DNA of 6,429 nt from Armatimonadota bacterium (GCA_026419315.1 JANZZQ010000064.1:1-6429); one strand, 5' to 3'; shown: positions 1-6,068, counted from the first letter of the stretch. The notes: a model not told the origin generated them from the letters alone. Translations and numbers: made by a program.

Positions 1-23
1 TCGGAGATGTGTATAAGAGACAG
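1..23 (+). other. Nextera transposase adapter remnant (sequencing artefact)
   Basis: Bases 5-23 read AGATGTGTATAAGAGACAG, which is exactly the 19-bp Tn5 mosaic end used in Nextera/tagmentation libraries. The four bases before it, TCGG, match the end of the Read 2 adapter arm (GGGCTCGG followed by the mosaic end). This is untrimmed library adapter, not genomic DNA. Genomic sequence starts at about base 24. A translation beginning at the ATG at 7 gives the peptide MCIRDR, a recognisable product of translating this adapter; it should not be annotated as protein. Confidence 0.97.
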
Positions 24-369
24 GTATGGTCCTCGTAGAGCCGACGTGGGCGTAATAACTTGGGGATCAACCGCAGGTGCCGTCCGAGAGGCAAGCATAC
101 TGGCAGAACAAGAAGGAATTTCCGTTGCTGTCCTACATGTCTCAATGCTCTACCCCCTCCACAAAGGAATCGTCCGAAGGTTCATCTCGTCTATGAAACG
201 CGTCCTCTTGCCCGAACTTAACTTCACTGGGCAGTTCGCTCACCTCGTCAGAGGGGAAACAGGTCTTGACGTGGTCTCTTACGCCAAAGTGACTGGAGTC
301 CCGTTTAAGGTCCGTGAAATCCTCGAAGCAATCAAAGAGCTGGCTCGAGAAGTTGCTTATGCGAGGTGA
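24..369 (+). CDS. korA: 2-oxoacid:ferredoxin oxidoreductase subunit alpha (KorA), C-terminal fragment
   Basis: This is the last 115 or so codons of the alpha subunit of a 2-oxoacid:ferredoxin oxidoreductase, probably the 2-oxoglutarate type, which oxidatively decarboxylates the 2-oxoacid to acyl-CoA and passes electrons to ferredoxin in the cytoplasm. The reading frame is open from the adapter junction; the codon at 22-24 spans the junction and the first fully genomic codon is Tyr at 25-27. Visible family features are the segment VGVITWGSTAGAVREA, the strand and turn VAVLHVSMLYPLHK, and the PELNFTGQFAHLVRGETG stretch typical of the KorA C-terminal (transketolase C-like) domain. The stop TGA at 367-369 directly abuts the first ATG of korB, and the pair are certainly co-transcribed. 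The N-terminal pyrimidine-binding and gamma-like domains are missing only because the contig ends here. Substrate specificity is inferred from family resemblance and not proven. Confidence 0.9.
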
Positions 370-375
370 ATGAAA

Positions 376-1230
376 ATGGCTGTAGGCGCAGAGGTCAGGG
401 AACGTTACAAATCAGACTTGAAACCAATTTGGTGTCCTGGCTGTGGCGATTACGGCGTCCTCACCGCCACATTTATGGCACTCGGGAATTTGGGACTCAA
501 ACCCGAAGAGGTGGTTATCGTCTCGGGTATCGGTTGTTCTGGTCGGTTCCCCGCTTTCACTACAGCATACGGCTTCCATAGTCTGCACGGGCGGACGATG
601 CCAGTGGCGTTGGGCATCAAAGCTGCTAACCCTAACTTGACAGTTATTGCAGTTGGCGGAGATGGCGACACCTTAGCAATCGGCGGCAACCATTTCATGC
701 ACGCCTGCAGGAGAAACATCAACCTAACATACCTTCTCCTTGACAATAACTTGTATGCCTTAACGAAAGGGCAGGCATCACCTACATCTCTGCCCTTTCA
801 AACCACTGACTCAACTCCCTACGGCAGTTACGAGAATTACGTTGAGCCTTGCGCTTTGGCGATACTGTATGGCGCAACTTTTGTCGCTCGGGAATTTTCA
901 GCCCGTGCCCGCAAGCTAGCAGAAGTGATCGTTCAAGCAATCCAACATCCAGGGTTCTCACTCGTCCACATCCTCAGTCCCTGCGTGACCTTCTTTGATA
1001 CCTACGACTACTACAAGCAGCAGGTAAGGGAACTTCCTGCAGACTACGACCCCACGGATATGCACCTCGCTCTGAAATATGCGACCGACATGGAACACCG
1101 GTGGGTCGGCGTCCTTTACAAAACCTACAAGCCAACTTTCGAGGAGCGGGTGCAAGCCATAAAAGAGCAGGCTATGCAACGCTACCAGGGCGTGACCCTA
1201 AAAGAATTGTTGAATCGGCGGCGGGTCTGA
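376..1230 (+). CDS. korB: 2-oxoacid:ferredoxin oxidoreductase subunit beta (KorB)
   Basis: This is the thiamine diphosphate (TPP)-binding catalytic beta subunit, partner of the upstream KorA. Numbering from Met at 376 (284 aa, normal for the family), it shows WCPGCG at 19-24, GIGCSGR around Cys54, and SPC at Cys203. These four cysteines (20, 23, 54, 203) fit the family's [4Fe-4S] ligand set. The TPP/Mg motif is GDGD at 95-98 with NNLYALTKGQASPT starting at Asn124. An ATG two codons earlier at 370 touches the korA stop. I prefer 376 because the Shine-Dalgarno-like GAGGTGA at 363-369 sits 6 nt before it but has no spacer before 370. The alternative start adds only Met-Lys. KorA and KorB together form the alpha-beta enzyme, which lacks a separate delta ferredoxin subunit in this class. 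2-Oxoglutarate is the likeliest substrate, but pyruvate or other 2-oxoacids cannot be excluded by eye. Confidence 0.95.
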   Translation: MAVGAEVRERYKSDLKPIWCPGCGDYGVLTATFMALGNLGLKPEEVVIVSGIGCSGRFPAFTTAYGFHSLHGRTMPVALGIKAANPNLTVIAVGGDGDTLAIGGNHFMHACRRNINLTYLLLDNNLYALTKGQASPTSLPFQTTDSTPYGSYENYVEPCALAILYGATFVAREFSARARKLAEVIVQAIQHPGFSLVHILSPCVTFFDTYDYYKQQVRELPADYDPTDMHLALKYATDMEHRWVGVLYKTYKPTFEERVQAIKEQAMQRYQGVTLKELLNRRRV

Positions 1231-1563
1231 ACCGAGTGCTCATCAGTGCAGGTCAAAAAGCAAATTGAGAGCTTTGAGCACTACAAGGCTGCAGGTGAGG
1301 TTTATCCTGCTTCAAAGCAACCCATTCGCTCAAAGGTTTTAACCCGTAAGGATTAAGACCTGTCTAAACAAAGTTTAAACCTGTAGCTATCCCTGATTTT
1401 AGCCTGCTGGCTTATAGCATTCTGCGCCGTTGCCTTCAAACTTTTTAACAACAATGGCCTTTGGGGATGCAGGAAACTCTTGTCAATTTGGGACGAGGGG
1501 GATGCAAGCTTTCCTAAGATAAAGCTCCAAGGGCAACGCATTTGTTTTAAAAATCACATCGTA

Positions 1564-1592
1564 TTGACAAAAAAGTATGAAAGTTATCTATT
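1564..1592 (+). promoter_or_regulatory. candidate sigma70-type promoter for the polysaccharide operon
   Basis: A perfect -35 hexamer TTGACA lies at 1564-1569. With the standard 17-nt spacer the -10 hexamer is TCTATT at 1587-1592, which matches 4 of 6 consensus positions but lacks the important second-position A. A TATCTA at 1585-1590 with a 15-nt spacer is an alternative. Transcription would begin near 1599, giving a leader of about 60 nt before the ATG at 1658. The -35 box is convincing; the -10 is weak. Confidence 0.4.
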
Positions 1593-1603
1593 AGTGGAAG
1601 ACT

Positions 1604-1614
1604 GGGTTAAACCC
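1604..1614. repeat. interrupted palindrome GGGTTaAACCC
   Basis: The arms GGGTT and AACCC are perfect inverted copies around one central A. The element lies just after the predicted transcription start and 12 nt before a second palindrome, so it could be an operator or a short hairpin at the 5' end of the transcript. No regulator is assigned. Confidence 0.4.
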
Positions 1615-1626
1615 GAAAGGCAAGCA

Positions 1627-1638
1627 GGTATTAATACC
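1627..1638. repeat. perfect 12-bp palindrome GGTATTAATACC before the ribosome binding site
   Basis: The sequence GGTATTAATACC equals its own reverse complement. It ends 5 nt before the Shine-Dalgarno sequence at 1644. This placement would suit a protein-binding operator that blocks transcription or translation start. Eight bases of it (GGTATTAA) recur at 5061-5068 upstream of the response regulator gene. Function is inference; the symmetry is seen directly. Confidence 0.45.
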
Positions 1639-1643
1639 GCTTT

Positions 1644-1652
1644 GGAGGTGAT
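1644..1652 (+). promoter_or_regulatory. very strong Shine-Dalgarno sequence
   Basis: GGAGGTGAT is fully complementary to the usual 16S rRNA anti-Shine-Dalgarno end and sits 5 nt before the ATG at 1658. It fixes the start of the dehydrogenase gene and predicts efficient translation. Confidence 0.85.
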
Positions 1653-1657
1653 TTTGA

Positions 1658-2929
1658 ATGGAGTGGTGCGATGAAACGATTGGGGTTGTCGGGCTTGGGT
1701 ATGTTGGGTTGCCTTTAGCGATTGCTTTCGCGGAGAGCAATTCCACTGTTATCGGGGTTGATATTTCCCCGGAAAGAGTCAATCTTCTTCGGCGGGGGAA
1801 ATCTTACCTGACAGATATCTCCGACGAAGATATTGCCTCTGTCCGGGAACGATTCTACCCCACAACCAGCTACGCCGACTTGCGGGAGTGCGACGCTGTG
1901 ATAATTTGTGTCCCGACCCCTTTGGCTAAAACAGGTGAGCCTGACATTTCCTTCATCCTTTCCGCTGTGGAAAATTTCCGACCCTATCTTCGTCGTGGAA
2001 TGCTTGTTGTTTTGGAGAGCACAACTTACCCCGGCACGACCGAGGAGTTGCTAAAGCCGATGCTCGAAGAGACTGGGCTTAGGGCGGGTATTGATTTCAA
2101 CTTAGCTTTTTCACCGGAACGAATTGACCCATCAAACAAGACATGGACAATCCGAAACACCCCGAAAGTTGTCGGAGGCTTAACGGAAACTTGCACCAAA
2201 CGAGCTTGCGCTCTTTACTCACGGGTTGTTGAAAAAGTTGTCCCTGTTTCCTCGCCGAAGGTAGCGGAGATGGCAAAGTTACTTGAAAACACTTTCAGGG
2301 CAGTCAACATCGCTTTGGTGAACGAGATGGCGATTTTGTGTAGAAGGATGGGCATTAGCGTTTGGGAAGTGATTGATGCGGCATCGACGAAACCTTTTGG
2401 CTTCATGAGGTTTGAGCCGGGACCCGGCATTGGTGGTCATTGCATCCCTATTGACCCCCTTTATCTTGCTTGGAAAGCAAGGGAGTTCAACCATGAGACT
2501 CGCTTCATTAGGATCGCCGACGCCATTAACAGGCAGATGCCTGAGTATGTCGTTGGGCTAATAGCCGACGGTTTGAACGAGTATGGAAAGCCCTTGAAAG
2601 GTTCAAGGATTTTGCTTTTGGGTGTGGCTTACAAGCCAGAAGTCAACGATTACCGCGAATCACCGGGGCTGGCCTTGATTGAACTTCTGATGCAAAAGGG
2701 CAGTTTTGTGTTCTATCACGACCCTTATATCCCAGAAGTTAACCACAACGGGCGAACGATGAAATCCGTTGACTTGACAGAGGATGAATTGGCGAGGAGC
2801 GATTGCGTCGTTATCGTGACCGCTCACAAATGTTACGATTGGGGCTGGGTCGTAGCAAACTCTCAACTGGTTGTTGATACTCGCGGCGTGACGAGAAACA
2901 TGAAGGCACCTAACGTCATACGGCTTTAA
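1658..2929 (+). CDS. wbpA: nucleotide sugar dehydrogenase, WbpA-type (UDP-N-acetylglucosamine 6-dehydrogenase likely)
   Basis: This 423-aa cytoplasmic enzyme belongs to the UDP-glucose/GDP-mannose dehydrogenase family, which oxidises the C6 hydroxyl of a nucleotide sugar to a carboxylate with two NAD+. The N-terminal Rossmann domain carries GLGYVGLPL at 12-20. SPERIDPSNKTW lies at 152-163, followed by TPKVVGG. The central domain has EMAKLLENTFR with the conserved Lys207 and Asn211. FGFMRFEPGPGIGGHCIPIDP at 247-267 holds the catalytic Cys262. The C-terminal substrate-binding domain starts near 315 and includes the usual GVAYKPEVNDYRESP. The SPER-DP and PGPG-GGHC signatures are those of WbpA-like UDP-GlcNAc dehydrogenases, so the likely product is UDP-GlcNAcA; UDP-glucose or UDP-ManNAc as substrate cannot be ruled out. 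Length and key residues are complete. It is followed after 16 nt by the exporter gene, so the two form an operon supplying and exporting a uronic-acid-containing polysaccharide. Confidence 0.93.
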   Translation: MEWCDETIGVVGLGYVGLPLAIAFAESNSTVIGVDISPERVNLLRRGKSYLTDISDEDIASVRERFYPTTSYADLRECDAVIICVPTPLAKTGEPDISFILSAVENFRPYLRRGMLVVLESTTYPGTTEELLKPMLEETGLRAGIDFNLAFSPERIDPSNKTWTIRNTPKVVGGLTETCTKRACALYSRVVEKVVPVSSPKVAEMAKLLENTFRAVNIALVNEMAILCRRMGISVWEVIDAASTKPFGFMRFEPGPGIGGHCIPIDPLYLAWKAREFNHETRFIRIADAINRQMPEYVVGLIADGLNEYGKPLKGSRILLLGVAYKPEVNDYRESPGLALIELLMQKGSFVFYHDPYIPEVNHNGRTMKSVDLTEDELARSDCVVIVTAHKCYDWGWVVANSQLVVDTRGVTRNMKAPNVIRL

Positions 2930-2945
2930 AGGGGGCGAAGAGAGA

Positions 2946-4865
2946 ATGAAAGTGAAATTGTTCGGTATTTCATTTTTGGTTGCCTTGTTGACCTCTTTGA
3001 CTCTTGCCCAAACCACTACCCCTCAACTTGAAACTTACAGGCTCAACCCCGGCGACCAAATTCACATTCTCGTCGAGGATGAGCCCGACCTTTCTGGAGA
3101 GGTCACTGTTGGACCTGACGGTTTCATCCGTTTAAGGCTCATAGGCTCAATTCAGGCTGCAGGCTTGACAGTTGATGAGTTGGCGGCACAAATTGAAAAA
3201 GCGCTCCGACAATATTTGCGCGCCCCGAAAGTTATTGTCAACCTCAAACAATTCACCCCTCTCGCGAGGCGAGTTTACATCATGGGGGCTGTCAAGGCCC
3301 CAGGTGCTTACCCGCTGCCGCTTGTTGGACCGACAACGGTTTTTGATGCCATTATGCTCGCTGGTGGGTTTTCTGACAACGCAGATTGGGAGAGGATAAG
3401 GGTATTCCGGCGGGACGGACAAATGCAAACTGTCAATCTAAAAAACTTACAAGCAGGGGATTTGACGGGAGGGGGAATTGTTCAGCCCGGTGACGTTATT
3501 TGGGTCCCTCCAGCTTACATCGTCGTTAACATCGTCGGTGCCATCTCGAGAAACGGGGTTTTCTCCGTCCCGACCAGAGCAACTTTGCTCGATGCTATTG
3601 CTTTAGCTGGCGGTGTAACTGACCCGTCAGCAACCGTCCGCGTCTTCCGTGGCGGAATGGAAATGCTGAGCGTCCCTTGGAGTAAACTCATCGCAGGTGA
3701 AATCCCAATCCTTCAATTGCAGGAAAACGACACAATTCTCGTTTCTGTCAAGGATGTCTCTGGCGTCATTGTCACCGGTATGGTCCAGAGGCCCGGGATG
3801 CTCAATCTCGTCGGCAAAGTTACTCTGCTCGGTGTTTTAGCAATGGCAGGTGCTCTGTTGAGTGAACAAAGACCTATGCGAGTGAGGGTCATAAGACAGG
3901 GACAAGAAGTTTTATCGGTGAAACTCGATGCCACCACGAACGCACCTGCTGTCCACGAGCTCGCAATGGAACTTCAGTCAGGTGACATCGTTGCAGTGGA
4001 GCCTTTGACAGTTCGCGTAACTTTGCTCGGTGCAGTTCAGAAGCCAGGGACTTACGAGGTTCCAGTCGGTTTGAGAGTCATGGATTTGCTGAGTCATGCT
4101 GGTGGGTTGATACCAGCGGCCAATATCTCCAACGTCTCAATCAACAGGAAAGGTGAGGTCATTAACCTTAACTTGACAAAGCTTTGGGAGGGCGATCTGA
4201 GCCAGAACGTAGAGCTCCAGGATGGGGACTTGATTCTCGTCCCCGTCTCCCAACGAATTTGGGTCACAGGCGCTGTTCAAAGACCGGGCAGCTTTGATTA
4301 CCTACCCAACATGACTGTATTGGATGCGATAGGGATGGCTGGGGGGCCGAGAAGCCTTGAGGAAGCGGATTTGAGCGCTGTCAAGGTCATCAGCGGAGAG
4401 ACAGTGAAAACTGTCAACTTAGAGGCTGCATTCAGGACGGGTGTTGTTGGGCTTGGAGCTGCAAGACCCGGTGACATAATCCTTGAGTCTGTTCGTCCCG
4501 GGGACATAATCGTTGTCCCGGAGAAAGCAAAAGCTTACGTTTTCGGTGGAGTTGCAAGACCTGGCGCAATTGGGGTTCGGACTGGGGACACCGTATTGAC
4601 GGTTATAAGCAACGCTGGAGGCCCATTGCCCGACGCAAAACTTGACGAGGTTGTCCTGGTAAGGATTGTCAAGGATAAGCCTGTTGTGATGAAATTGAAC
4701 TTGAACCAAGCGATTCAGAAAGGTGATCCATCCCAATCGCCGCCCGTTCAACCTGGGGATGTGGTGTATGTGAGCAGGAAAAGGGAAAGGGGTTGGGAAG
4801 ATTTAGCCCGTATCCTTGGCCTCGCAAACAGCATAGCCTTGCTGACCTATTACTTGGGGCGGTGA
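2946..4865 (+). CDS. polysaccharide export protein with Poly_export domain and six SLBB repeats
   Basis: This 639-aa secreted or outer-membrane protein of the Wza-like family probably forms the periplasmic and outer-membrane channel for a polysaccharide. Residues 1-22 form a signal peptide (Lys-rich start, hydrophobic core, likely cut after Ala-Gln). There is no lipobox cysteine, unlike E. coli Wza. The Poly_export domain covers about 31-103 (YRLNPGDQIHI, GPDGFIRLRLIG). Six SLBB repeats follow at about 109-188, 191-269, 272-353, 355-434, 436-525 and 529-610, each opening with a V-x-GAV-x-RPG-like turn and most closing with PGD or a variant followed by a short beta strand. A C-terminal segment at 616-639 (WEDLARILGLANSIALL) could be the membrane-inserting helix known from Wza. 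Wza has about 380 residues and far fewer SLBB units, so this stack is long. Repeat 5 contains a duplicated RPGDII. The gene begins 16 nt after the dehydrogenase; its Shine-Dalgarno (GGGGG at 2931-2935 or GAAGAGAG at 2937-2944) is weak, so translation may be coupled. Confidence 0.92.
   Translation: MKVKLFGISFLVALLTSLTLAQTTTPQLETYRLNPGDQIHILVEDEPDLSGEVTVGPDGFIRLRLIGSIQAAGLTVDELAAQIEKALRQYLRAPKVIVNLKQFTPLARRVYIMGAVKAPGAYPLPLVGPTTVFDAIMLAGGFSDNADWERIRVFRRDGQMQTVNLKNLQAGDLTGGGIVQPGDVIWVPPAYIVVNIVGAISRNGVFSVPTRATLLDAIALAGGVTDPSATVRVFRGGMEMLSVPWSKLIAGEIPILQLQENDTILVSVKDVSGVIVTGMVQRPGMLNLVGKVTLLGVLAMAGALLSEQRPMRVRVIRQGQEVLSVKLDATTNAPAVHELAMELQSGDIVAVEPLTVRVTLLGAVQKPGTYEVPVGLRVMDLLSHAGGLIPAANISNVSINRKGEVINLNLTKLWEGDLSQNVELQDGDLILVPVSQRIWVTGAVQRPGSFDYLPNMTVLDAIGMAGGPRSLEEADLSAVKVISGETVKTVNLEAAFRTGVVGLGAARPGDIILESVRPGDIIVVPEKAKAYVFGGVARPGAIGVRTGDTVLTVISNAGGPLPDAKLDEVVLVRIVKDKPVVMKLNLNQAIQKGDPSQSPPVQPGDVVYVSRKRERGWEDLARILGLANSIALLTYYLGR
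4464..4523 (+). repeat. in-frame 30-nt tandem duplication inside SLBB repeat 5
   Basis: Two adjacent 30-nt units, 4464-4493 and 4494-4523, encode residues 507-516 and 517-526 and both begin with the peptide RPGDII. The first 21 bases of each unit agree at 17 positions, including CCCGGTGACATAATC against CCCGGGGACATAATC. The other SLBB repeats of this protein have only one copy of this turn. Confidence 0.75.
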
Positions 4866-4925
4866 TATTTGGAAGCCTGAAAGCGCAAACGAAATCTCGC
4901 AAGAAACGCAAAGCCCCCGCTCAAT

Positions 4926-4938
4926 CTGCCAAAGGCAG
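4926..4938 (+). repeat. hairpin CTGCC-AAA-GGCAG after the exporter gene
   Basis: A perfect 5-bp GC-rich stem with a 3-nt loop sits 60 nt after the exporter stop codon. It could pause or end transcription of the operon, but the bases after it (GACGAAG) contain no T-run, so a classical intrinsic terminator is not supported. Confidence 0.3.
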
Positions 4939-5240
4939 GACGAAGTTTCGAAAGCCAACTTGAGACTTTGAACCGCTTGAATGTCCCATTTAGCGTCTTC
5001 GCTCCTTGCCCTTTCGGAAATGCAGGGCAAACACAATTTGGGTGAAAACGCTCGCAGTCTGGTATTAAATCGGTTAGGTTAACACTGATGGGGCGCTGCT
5101 TTAAACTTAGGGCAATAAGAGGTTCAAGACATGAAAAAGCGGATTTGGCTCAAAGTTGGGAAAGGGCAGAGAAATTGCGACGGTGTGCGTTTTGAGGAGA
5201 TCAAGAAAGACATCAATGGGTGGCGAATGCATCAAAGCCA

Positions 5241-5250
5241 AGGGGGCGAT
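5241..5250 (+). promoter_or_regulatory. Shine-Dalgarno sequence supporting the start at 5254
   Basis: AGGGGGCGAT followed by TTT and ATG closely parallels the layout GGAGGTGATTTT-GA-ATG before the dehydrogenase gene. The GGGGG core lies 7 nt before the ATG at 5254. It competes with AAGAGGT at 5117-5123, which is 7 nt before the upstream ATG at 5131. Confidence 0.5.
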
Positions 5251-5253
5251 TTT

Positions 5254-5955
5254 ATGAGGCGGATGTATCCGAGCGAAAATTTGAGAGCCAACAATTTTCG
5301 CTCAGGGCAAATTTCCGTCCTACTTTGCGATGATCACCCCCTTTTCCTTTTGGGTCTGAAGACTTTCCTGGAGAAGCAGAACGGGATCAAGATCGTCGGC
5401 GAGGCAACCGATGGGGACGCACTCCTTAAACTCGCAACTCGGCTCCAACCCCAAATTGTTATCATGGACATGTCAACTGCCAAACGGAACGACTTTTCAA
5501 TCCTGCACCAGCTGGCGGAATTCTGTCCCAACACGAAAGTCATTATCATTACTGGTTACTGTGATCCGATGGACCTACTTCGCTCAATCCGAGCAGGCGC
5601 CCAAGGCTACTTGTTCAAGTCGAGTGACCCAACGCTTATCCTGAACGCCATTGCCACTATCAGGGATGGCAAACCTTGGATTCAAAGGGAATTCACCGAG
5701 CAGTTGTTTGATGTCATTTCTGACCTTTCGCGAGTTGCCATTCCGCCTTCAATTCAAACTTTGTCTTTGCGGGAACGGGAAATTCTGAAGTTAGTTGCAG
5801 AAGGTTTGAGCAATAAGGAAATTGCCAACCGACTTCACTTGAGCGTCCAAACTGTCAAGGTCCATCTAACCCGAATTTTCCACAAATTAGGTGTCCGCAA
5901 CCGGGTTGAAGCTGCCCAATACGCGTTCCTTCACCTGAATGAGTGGACAGATTAA
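5254..5955 (+). CDS. NarL/FixJ-family response regulator (REC plus LuxR-type HTH)
   Basis: This is a two-component response regulator acting as a DNA-binding transcription factor. Counting from Met at 5254 (233 aa), the receiver domain begins near residue 20 with VLLCDDHPLFLLGLKTFL. It has the acidic pair Asp26-Asp27, phospho-acceptor Asp72 in IVIMDMSTAKRND, Thr100 in IIITGY and Lys122 in YLFKSS. The usual Met-Pro after the phospho-acceptor is replaced by Thr-Ala. The LuxR-type helix-turn-helix occupies about 168-229 (LSLREREILKLVAEG, SNKEIANRLHLSVQTVKVHL). A start at 5131 would add 41 residues with no recognisable domain and exceed normal family length of roughly 210-230; the Shine-Dalgarno at 5241 supports 5254, though the longer form is possible. 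No sensor kinase is in view. Its place between an exporter operon and an ABC permease gene suggests that it controls polysaccharide production; the target is inferred only. Confidence 0.92.
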   Translation: MRRMYPSENLRANNFRSGQISVLLCDDHPLFLLGLKTFLEKQNGIKIVGEATDGDALLKLATRLQPQIVIMDMSTAKRNDFSILHQLAEFCPNTKVIIITGYCDPMDLLRSIRAGAQGYLFKSSDPTLILNAIATIRDGKPWIQREFTEQLFDVISDLSRVAIPPSIQTLSLREREILKLVAEGLSNKEIANRLHLSVQTVKVHLTRIFHKLGVRNRVEAAQYAFLHLNEWTD

Positions 5956-6068
5956 TTTAAACAAAATTTGTCAAGCTCGGTGCTGAGGGGACGTTGGGGA
6001 AGGTTTACAGCGAAGGACCAGTTCATAACCGATAGGTTCGGTGACGAAAGAGCCTTTCAGGTCCAAAC

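Larger units (their letters stand above)
1231..1657. other. 427-nt intergenic region between korB and the UDP-sugar dehydrogenase gene
   Basis: No convincing gene is seen here. The stretch carries several inverted repeats: AGTGCTCA at 1235-1242 with TGAGCACT at 1275-1282; TGCTTcaAAGCA at 1308-1319; AGGTTTTAA at 1334-1342 with TTAAGACCT at 1353-1361 (one G-U pair); the palindrome GTTTAAAC at 1373-1380; and CGTTGCC at 1428-1434 with GGCAACG at 1532-1538. None is followed by a clear T-tract, so no intrinsic terminator is called. A candidate promoter, two palindromes and a strong ribosome binding site fill its last 100 nt. The part at 1372-1492 shares ordered motifs with the region upstream of the response regulator gene. 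Confidence 0.7.
4866..5253. other. 388-nt intergenic region before the response regulator gene
   Basis: No convincing gene is seen. It holds a compact hairpin CTGCC-AAA-GGCAG at 4926-4938 and a second stem TTGCCCT at 5006-5012 with AGGGCAA at 5024-5030 (11-nt loop). A possible extended -10 element (TGGTATTAA at 5060-5068) lies further on. Neither hairpin has a following T-tract, so they are weak terminator candidates at best. The part at 4964-5042 shares ordered short motifs with 1372-1492. The last 123 nt (5131-5253) could be coding if the regulator starts at its more upstream ATG. Confidence 0.65.

Noticed and set aside
7..24. ATG at 7 as the start of a 120-aa protein
   Set aside because: It lies in the Nextera mosaic end; the first six residues are adapter translation, and KorA is a much longer protein whose N-terminus lies off the contig.
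1353..1541. 62-codon minus-strand frame in the first intergenic region
   Set aside because: No recognisable domain and no clear Shine-Dalgarno, and all confident genes are on the other strand.
1231..1657. CRISPR array, tRNA or insertion sequence in the long intergenic spaces
   Set aside because: No regularly spaced direct repeats, no cloverleaf with a TTC-type arm and CCA end, and no transposase fragment or terminal inverted repeats were found here or in 4866-5253.
1480..1674. 64-codon + strand frame with a TTG start before the dehydrogenase gene
   Set aside because: It has a modest AGGA site 5 nt upstream, but it overlaps the dehydrogenase start and contains the candidate promoter and both palindromes. 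It shows no family features. Chance is the likelier explanation.
2660..3016. 118-codon minus-strand frame across the dehydrogenase/exporter junction
   Set aside because: It is antisense to two well-supported genes and has no family features; it is a shadow frame.
5006..5030. Stem TTGCCCT/AGGGCAA as an intrinsic terminator
   Set aside because: The stem is real, but the loop is 11 nt and the bases after it (ACACAATTTGGG) are not a T-tract.
5968..5996. TTGTCA at 5968 as the -35 box of a promoter for the ABC permease gene
   Set aside because: It matches 5 of 6 consensus bases, but no acceptable -10 hexamer occurs 15-19 nt downstream.
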